Assembly: GCA_947632295.1 (NCBI GenBank)
Contig: CANROQ010000026.1
Coordinates: forward strand, 1 to 9,696
DNA from: an uncultured Bacilli bacterium
Lineage (GTDB): Bacteria > Bacillota_I > Bacilli_A > RF39 > UBA660
Length of the DNA: 9,696 nucleotides
Reading direction: 5' to 3'
The notes under the pieces were generated by a model that was not told the origin of the DNA, ran no database searches, and was given only the letters and a program-made list of their open reading frames with translations. Positions 6,877 through 9,696 of this stretch are shown piece after piece; the first letter of the stretch is position 1; each line of letters begins with the position of its first letter. Both the position numbers and the translations under genes were made by a program.

Positions 6877-7545
6877 CTAATTATAATAATTATTATAGTA
6901 ATGATTCTTTGATGAAGGCATCTTATTTACAATAACACCAGCTATCTTGTCATTAAATTTATCTAAACTTTTCTTAGTATTTTGTAACATTTCCATTGGC
7001 GTTTGTTTATAAGCACATACAATAACAATTTTATCAACTAAATCAGCCATAATAATAGAATCTGGTAACCCACCAATTGGTACACCATCATATATAACCA
7101 TATCAAATTCTTTTTCGAGAATTTCTGATAATTGTTTATTTTTATCTGACGCTAACAATTCACTTGGATTTGGTGGCACAACCCCCATTGGCAATACGTA
7201 TAAATTATCCACTTTAGTACGCTGAATATAATATCCTAGTTTTTTATCTAAACTTGTAATAAGTAAATTAGATAATCCTTTTTCATTATTAAGTCCAAAT
7301 ACAACATGTTGACGACCACGACGCATATCACAATCAACTAGTAACACTTTACTACCTGTTTGCGCAAAAGAAGCAGCTAAATTAGCACTAATAAAACTTT
7401 TTCCCTCACCTGAAAAAGAACTTGTAACTAAAATACTTTTTACCTTATGATCGATAGAAGAAAACTGTAAATTAGTACGAATAGTTTTAATTGCTTCACT
7501 TATTCCTGATTTAGGACGACTTATAACAATTAATTCATTTTTCAT
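6877..7545 (-). CDS. cpsD: CpsD/YwqD-type bacterial tyrosine kinase (BY-kinase)
   Basis: A 222-residue cytoplasmic P-loop ATPase that autophosphorylates on C-terminal tyrosines when activated by the CpsC-type membrane adaptor. Visible elements: N-terminal ISEAIKTIRTNLQFSS (15-30), the adaptor/oligomerisation signature; Walker A SFSGEGKS (43-50, K49); Walker A' LLVDCDMRRG (68-77); PPNPSELLAS (124-133); Walker B MVIYDGVP (149-156, D153). The C-terminal tyrosine cluster is short: Y216, Y217, Y220, Y221. Ser45 replaces the common Pro before GEGKS, and DGVP replaces the commoner DTPP after Walker B. Both key Lys and Asp residues are kept, so activity is expected. The ATG overlaps the stop of the adaptor gene (TAATG), with AAAGGAG about 10 nt upstream. 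Middle gene of the operon. Confidence 0.94.
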   Translation of the reverse strand: MKNELIVISRPKSGISEAIKTIRTNLQFSSIDHKVKSILVTSSFSGEGKSFISANLAASFAQTGSKVLLVDCDMRRGRQHVVFGLNNEKGLSNLLITSLDKKLGYYIQRTKVDNLYVLPMGVVPPNPSELLASDKNKQLSEILEKEFDMVIYDGVPIGGLPDSIIMADLVDKIVIVCAYKQTPMEMLQNTKKSLDKFNDKIAGVIVNKMPSSKNHYYNNYYN

Positions 7546-8282
7546 TATCTTGTTTCTCCTTTCGATATGTTTTGTTTGCTACCTGATTTCTTTTTATTAT
7601 TATTTTTTAAATAATTACTTTTTGGAACTGCACCTAAAACAGGTAGACCAATTTTTTGTTCAACTTCTTCTGTACTTATAATTGTTGTATCGAAATAGAA
7701 CATTGCAAAAATAATGCCACAAGATAAAACTATACCTGCTGCTAAAGCAATAAGTGTTTGTTTAATAATATTAACATTATAAGGATTAACAGCCTCTTCA
7801 GCATAATCGATTACACTGACATTTTGTATACTATATATTTCGATTATTTCTTTACCAAAAACAGATGCGATTTCATCAGCAATATCACGTGCTAAAGCCG
7901 GATCTTCATCAGTTACCGAAATACGAATTAATTCTGTATCACTTTCTGTTGTAACATTAATTCGAGAACTTAATTCAGCTACTGTATAATCTAATTTTAA
8001 ATTATCAATAACTTGATTAATAATACGACGACTTTTTATAATAACACGATAAGTTGAAACTAATTTTTGATTCAAAGTAATATCATTTTGAGTAATACTA
8101 GAGTCATTACTACCATCACTAGCACGTGTCAAAACAAGTGTCGTATATGAACTATAAAGTGATTTTTGGAAGAATAAAGCATAAATACAACTCCCAAATA
8201 CTACTAATAAAGTTACGACAATCATGATTGCAATTTTACTAAAAAAATAACTAAATAAATCTTTTAAATTTATTTCTTCCAT
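7545..8282 (-). CDS. cpsC: CpsC/Wzz-type polysaccharide chain-length regulator and kinase activator
   Basis: A 245-residue protein with the family layout: short cytoplasmic N-terminus (NLKDLFSYFFSKI), first membrane helix about 17-38, an extracellular domain of about 135 residues, second helix about 176-197, and a cytoplasmic tail with IGLPVLGAVPK. The pre-helix motif AVNPYNVN (164-171) matches the proline-rich stretch before TM2. In Gram-positive systems this tail stimulates the separate CpsD kinase, and the pair controls capsule chain length and export. The tail ends in a basic stretch (NNNKKKSGSK) and overlaps the kinase gene by one base. ATG 8282 has AAAGGGG 8 nt upstream and lies about 20 nt from the predicted transcription start. 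First gene of the operon. Confidence 0.92.
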   Translation of the reverse strand: MEEINLKDLFSYFFSKIAIMIVVTLLVVFGSCIYALFFQKSLYSSYTTLVLTRASDGSNDSSITQNDITLNQKLVSTYRVIIKSRRIINQVIDNLKLDYTVAELSSRINVTTESDTELIRISVTDEDPALARDIADEIASVFGKEIIEIYSIQNVSVIDYAEEAVNPYNVNIIKQTLIALAAGIVLSCGIIFAMFYFDTTIISTEEVEQKIGLPVLGAVPKSNYLKNNNKKKSGSKQNISKGETR

Positions 8283-8307
8283 ATAGATCCCCTTTCAACT
8301 AAAAAAC

Positions 8308-8336
8308 ATTATATAATATTTAATATATTTTAGCAA
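8308..8336 (-). promoter_or_regulatory. Promoter of the cpsCDB-like operon
   Basis: On the minus strand: TTGCTA (-35, 8336-8331), a 17-bp spacer, and a perfect TATAAT (-10, 8313-8308). Transcription should start near 8301, giving a leader of about 20 nt containing AAAGGGG before ATG 8282. An A-tract direct repeat lies just upstream (8348-8383). Confidence 0.65.
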
Positions 8337-8347
8337 GTCAGTAATCT

Positions 8348-8383
8348 ATTTTTTTGTAAAGTTGGCACTCATTTTTTTGTAAA
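8348..8383. repeat. 13-bp direct repeat spaced 23 bp apart upstream of the cps promoter
   Basis: ATTTTTTTGTAAA occurs exactly at 8348-8360 and again at 8371-8383 (TTTACAAAAAAAT on the minus strand). The period is 23 bp, about two helical turns. It sits roughly 45-80 bp upstream of the predicted transcription start. It could be an UP-element-like A-tract or a tandem operator; chance in such AT-rich DNA is not excluded. Confidence 0.5.
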
Positions 8384-8415
8384 TATAATGTAATATATAT
8401 AATTTTTTAATTTTA

Positions 8416-8544
8416 TTATTTTTTTCTATTAAATTTTGAAATTTCATTTTGTTCGATTTCTTGATCTACGATAGAAGAAATTCTTAACATTGACCACAAA
8501 CAAAATAAAAAACAAAAACATATCAAACATATTAACAACTTCAT
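8416..8544 (-). CDS. Small 42-residue Cys-rich hydrophobic protein (hypothetical)
   Basis: ATG 8544 to TAA 8416, with a good ribosome site GAGGTG 9 nt upstream. Residues 1-20 form a single hydrophobic helix starting MKLLICLICFCF, with four cysteines at positions 6, 9, 11 and 15. A polar tail (about 22-42) is rich in Glu, Gln, Asn and Lys and ends FNRKK. This is the layout of a small single-pass membrane protein. It lies between the VanZ-like gene and the cps promoter, on the same strand, with no clear terminator before the cps operon. I do not recognise a family. Support rests on the ribosome site and coding layout only; it could be a chance ORF. Confidence 0.5.
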   Translation of the reverse strand: MKLLICLICFCFLFCLWSMLRISSIVDQEIEQNEISKFNRKK

Positions 8545-8554
8545 CAAATAAAAC

Positions 8555-8644
8555 ACCTCTATTATTAATATATACAAAATTCGACAAAATACCTTTTTTT
8601 TAGATAAAAAATTTGTGAAATTTGCCCATATTATAAATAGAGGT
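8555..8644. repeat. Long-range inverted repeat covering a ribosome binding site
   Basis: ACCTCTATTATTAATAT (8555-8571) matches the reverse complement of 8628-8644 at 15 of 17 positions, with the outer 9 bp perfect (ACCTCTATT / AATAGAGGT). In a minus-strand transcript the distal arm AATAGAGGT contains the GAGGTG site of the 42-residue ORF, and the proximal arm follows the VanZ gene stop. About 56 nt separate the arms. Confidence 0.55.
8605..8623 (-). terminator. Weak A/U-only terminator candidate after the VanZ-like gene
   Basis: On the minus strand AAATTT-CAC-AAATTT followed by more T residues (TTTATC). The stem is 6 bp of A-U only, so it would be weak; it is the only terminator-like fold directly after this gene. 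Read-through into the small ORF and cps operon is possible. Confidence 0.3.
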
Positions 8645-8650
8645 AAAATT

Positions 8651-9172
8651 TTATTCGCCTATTTGTTGATTATTATTTATATCAGCAAGTTTAGATGAGT
8701 GTCTCATTTTAAATAACCAATAAATAAAACCAAAACATAAAATACCAAGTAAACTACCTGATGTATCGATTAAAACATCTAAAAGTCTAGCGGTTCGACC
8801 AGATATAAATAATTGATGAAATTCATCTAGGCAAGCGTATGTAAAACAAAGTAAAAGACTAATAATCATATTTTTTTTACTAAATTTAAAAAACCTAATT
8901 AAAACATTAAAAGTTAAAATTCCTAGAATAAAAAATTCGATAAAATGAGCACTTTTACGTACTAAAATAAGCATATTAATTTTAAAATTATTGGATATTA
9001 TATTATTTATTCTGGCTGTATTAAGATTTTTACCAGTTATTTCATTAAAAACACTAACACTTGTATCAGTTATACTGTTTGTTCTTTCAACTGATTTTAT
9101 AGCCGGTTCATTTGACATAAAGAAAATTACAATCAGCCAAACTAAAATAAATAATAAACTTATTTTTTTCAT
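8651..9172 (-). CDS. VanZ-family membrane protein
   Basis: A 173-residue integral membrane protein starting at ATG 9172, with GAGGTGA 7 nt upstream. An in-frame TTG at 9202 would add 10 residues but has no ribosome site, so I reject it. Family hallmarks: a first helix (5-19) ending MSNEPAIKS; RKSAHFIEF (72-80) at the start of a helix; and DEFHQLFISGRT (116-127) followed by LLDVLIDTSGSLLG (130-143), the conserved acidic/aromatic core. Four to five membrane segments, with a polar tail 155-173. VanZ-like proteins are linked to low-level teicoplanin resistance in VanA enterococci, but most homologues have no assigned biochemical activity. It lies between terminators, apparently as a single-gene unit, next to an unrelated exporter. 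Confidence 0.9.
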   Translation of the reverse strand: MKKISLLFILVWLIVIFFMSNEPAIKSVERTNSITDTSVSVFNEITGKNLNTARINNIISNNFKINMLILVRKSAHFIEFFILGILTFNVLIRFFKFSKKNMIISLLLCFTYACLDEFHQLFISGRTARLLDVLIDTSGSLLGILCFGFIYWLFKMRHSSKLADINNNQQIGE

Positions 9173-9211
9173 TTTAATCACCTCGAAATTTTTTATTCTC
9201 AATCTATTAAT

Positions 9212-9220
9212 AGTATATCA
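9212..9220 (-). promoter_or_regulatory. Extended -10 promoter element for the VanZ-like gene
   Basis: TGATATACT on the minus strand (TG-A-TATACT) is a good extended -10. The -35 region at the right distance (TATTAA) is poor. It lies between the upstream exporter terminator and ATG 9172, giving a leader of about 33 nt. Confidence 0.45.
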
Positions 9221-9252
9221 CAAATTCATATTTTTTAATACTTGATATGCAC

Positions 9253-9279
9253 AAAAAAAATACATAATCGTATTTTTTT
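9253..9279 (-). terminator. Intrinsic terminator of the ABC exporter gene
   Basis: On the minus strand AAAAAAATAC (9279-9270) and GTATTTTTTT (9263-9254) form a perfect 10-bp stem around the loop GATTAT, with the T run continuing to 9253. It begins directly after the TAG stop of the ABC gene. The symmetric A/T tracts could also work in the other direction, but no plus-strand gene needs it. Confidence 0.85.
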
Positions 9280-9696
9280 CTATAATTCAAATTGTGAATT
9301 GTAAAGGTCAGCATAAAAACCTTTTTTAGCCATTAATTCTTCATGATTACCAGACTCGATAATATCACCATTTTTCATAACTAAAATTTTATCGGCATTT
9401 TTAATCGTCGATAAACGATGAGCAATTATAAATGAAGTACGACCTTCCGTTAATTTATCCATCGCCTTTTGGACTAGTTCTTCGGTTCTAGTATCGACAT
9501 TACTTGTAGCCTCATCTAAAATTAAAAATGGAGCATTTTCAATCATACCTCGCGCAATAGTCAGTAATTGTTTTTGTCCTTGGCTAATTGCCTCATTATC
9601 GCTTAAATTATAATCTAACCCACCAGGTAAAGTTTTAATAAAATGATCGATACCAACGGTTTTGCAGGCTTGCCATATTTCTTCATCGGTCACATT
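9280..9696 (-). CDS. ABC exporter, C-terminal part of the nucleotide-binding domain (N-terminus beyond window)
   Basis: The frame is open to the right edge: the last 138 residues of a larger protein, starting NVTDEEIWQA. It contains the ABC signature AISQGQKQLLTIARG (36-50; ISQGQ in place of LSGGQ), Walker B FLILDEATS (57-65) with D-loop SNVD (65-68), and the H-loop IIAHRLST (His93). The ending KILVMKNGDIIESGNHEEL is typical of type I exporters (MdlB/LmrA/BmrA-like fused half transporters with six membrane helices before the ATPase). Walker A and the membrane domain would be upstream, outside the window. The substrate cannot be inferred. Such exporters often occur as adjacent pairs forming heterodimers. 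The GTG at 9693 is not the start, as this is mid-domain. Confidence 0.95.
   Translation of the reverse strand, partial: NVTDEEIWQACKTVGIDHFIKTLPGGLDYNLSDNEAISQGQKQLLTIARGMIENAPFLILDEATSNVDTRTEELVQKAMDKLTEGRTSFIIAHRLSTIKNADKILVMKNGDIIESGNHEELMAKKGFYADLYNSQFEL

Noticed and set aside
9173..9202. Ten-residue N-terminal extension of the VanZ-like protein from TTG 9202
   Set aside because: No ribosome site precedes it, while GAGGTGA sits at the right distance from ATG 9172.
8991..9245. 84-codon plus-strand open frame
   Set aside because: Hydrophobic only because it mirrors the VanZ-like membrane protein; no ribosome site and opposite to all real genes.

Overview
The window is very A+T-rich, with strong AGGAGG-type ribosome binding sites. 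It carries a CpsB/C/D-type capsule regulatory set, a VanZ-like protein and InlB-repeat/Big_2 surface proteins. This points to a low-GC Gram-positive (Bacillota, Bacilli/Erysipelotrichia-like or a related host-associated lineage); the lineage is inferred, not proven. Trp is always TGG and no TGA lies in frame in the genes, so the standard bacterial code applies. All genes lie on the minus strand, so the window reads biologically from right to left.

Right edge to about 8.65 kb: the C-terminal half of an ABC exporter ATPase (9280-9696, cut by the window edge) ends in a clear intrinsic terminator (9253-9279). A VanZ-family membrane protein (8651-9172) follows. Next comes an AT-rich gap holding an inverted repeat and a probable 42-residue, Cys-rich hydrophobic small protein (8416-8544).

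8.34-6.07 kb: a promoter (8308-8336) drives a tight three-gene operon: CpsC/Wzz-like membrane adaptor (7545-8282), CpsD-like BY tyrosine kinase (6877-7545) and CpsB-like PHP phosphatase (6092-6865). The genes are coupled (TAATG overlap, then a stop codon inside the next Shine-Dalgarno) and the operon ends at a terminator (6069-6093). In known systems these three proteins form a phosphorylation cycle controlling capsule or exopolysaccharide length and export. No glycosyltransferase, flippase or polymerase is present here, so the target locus must lie elsewhere.

6.07-1 kb: a long non-coding leader (about 340 nt) with a good extended -10 promoter (5928-5956) and a hairpin/U-run structure precedes a two-gene surface-protein operon. 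The first gene (4149-5579) encodes an N-terminally anchored protein with one InlB-type repeat, three Big_2 domains and a Q/N-rich linker. The second (1-4131, C-terminus beyond the left edge) encodes a very large secreted protein with at least 1377 residues. It has a signal peptide, four tandem modules of about 160 residues that I do not recognise, an InlB-type repeat and beta-helix-like stretches. The most novel-looking items are the four-fold module, the long leader, and the small Cys-rich protein whose ribosome binding site lies in an inverted repeat.
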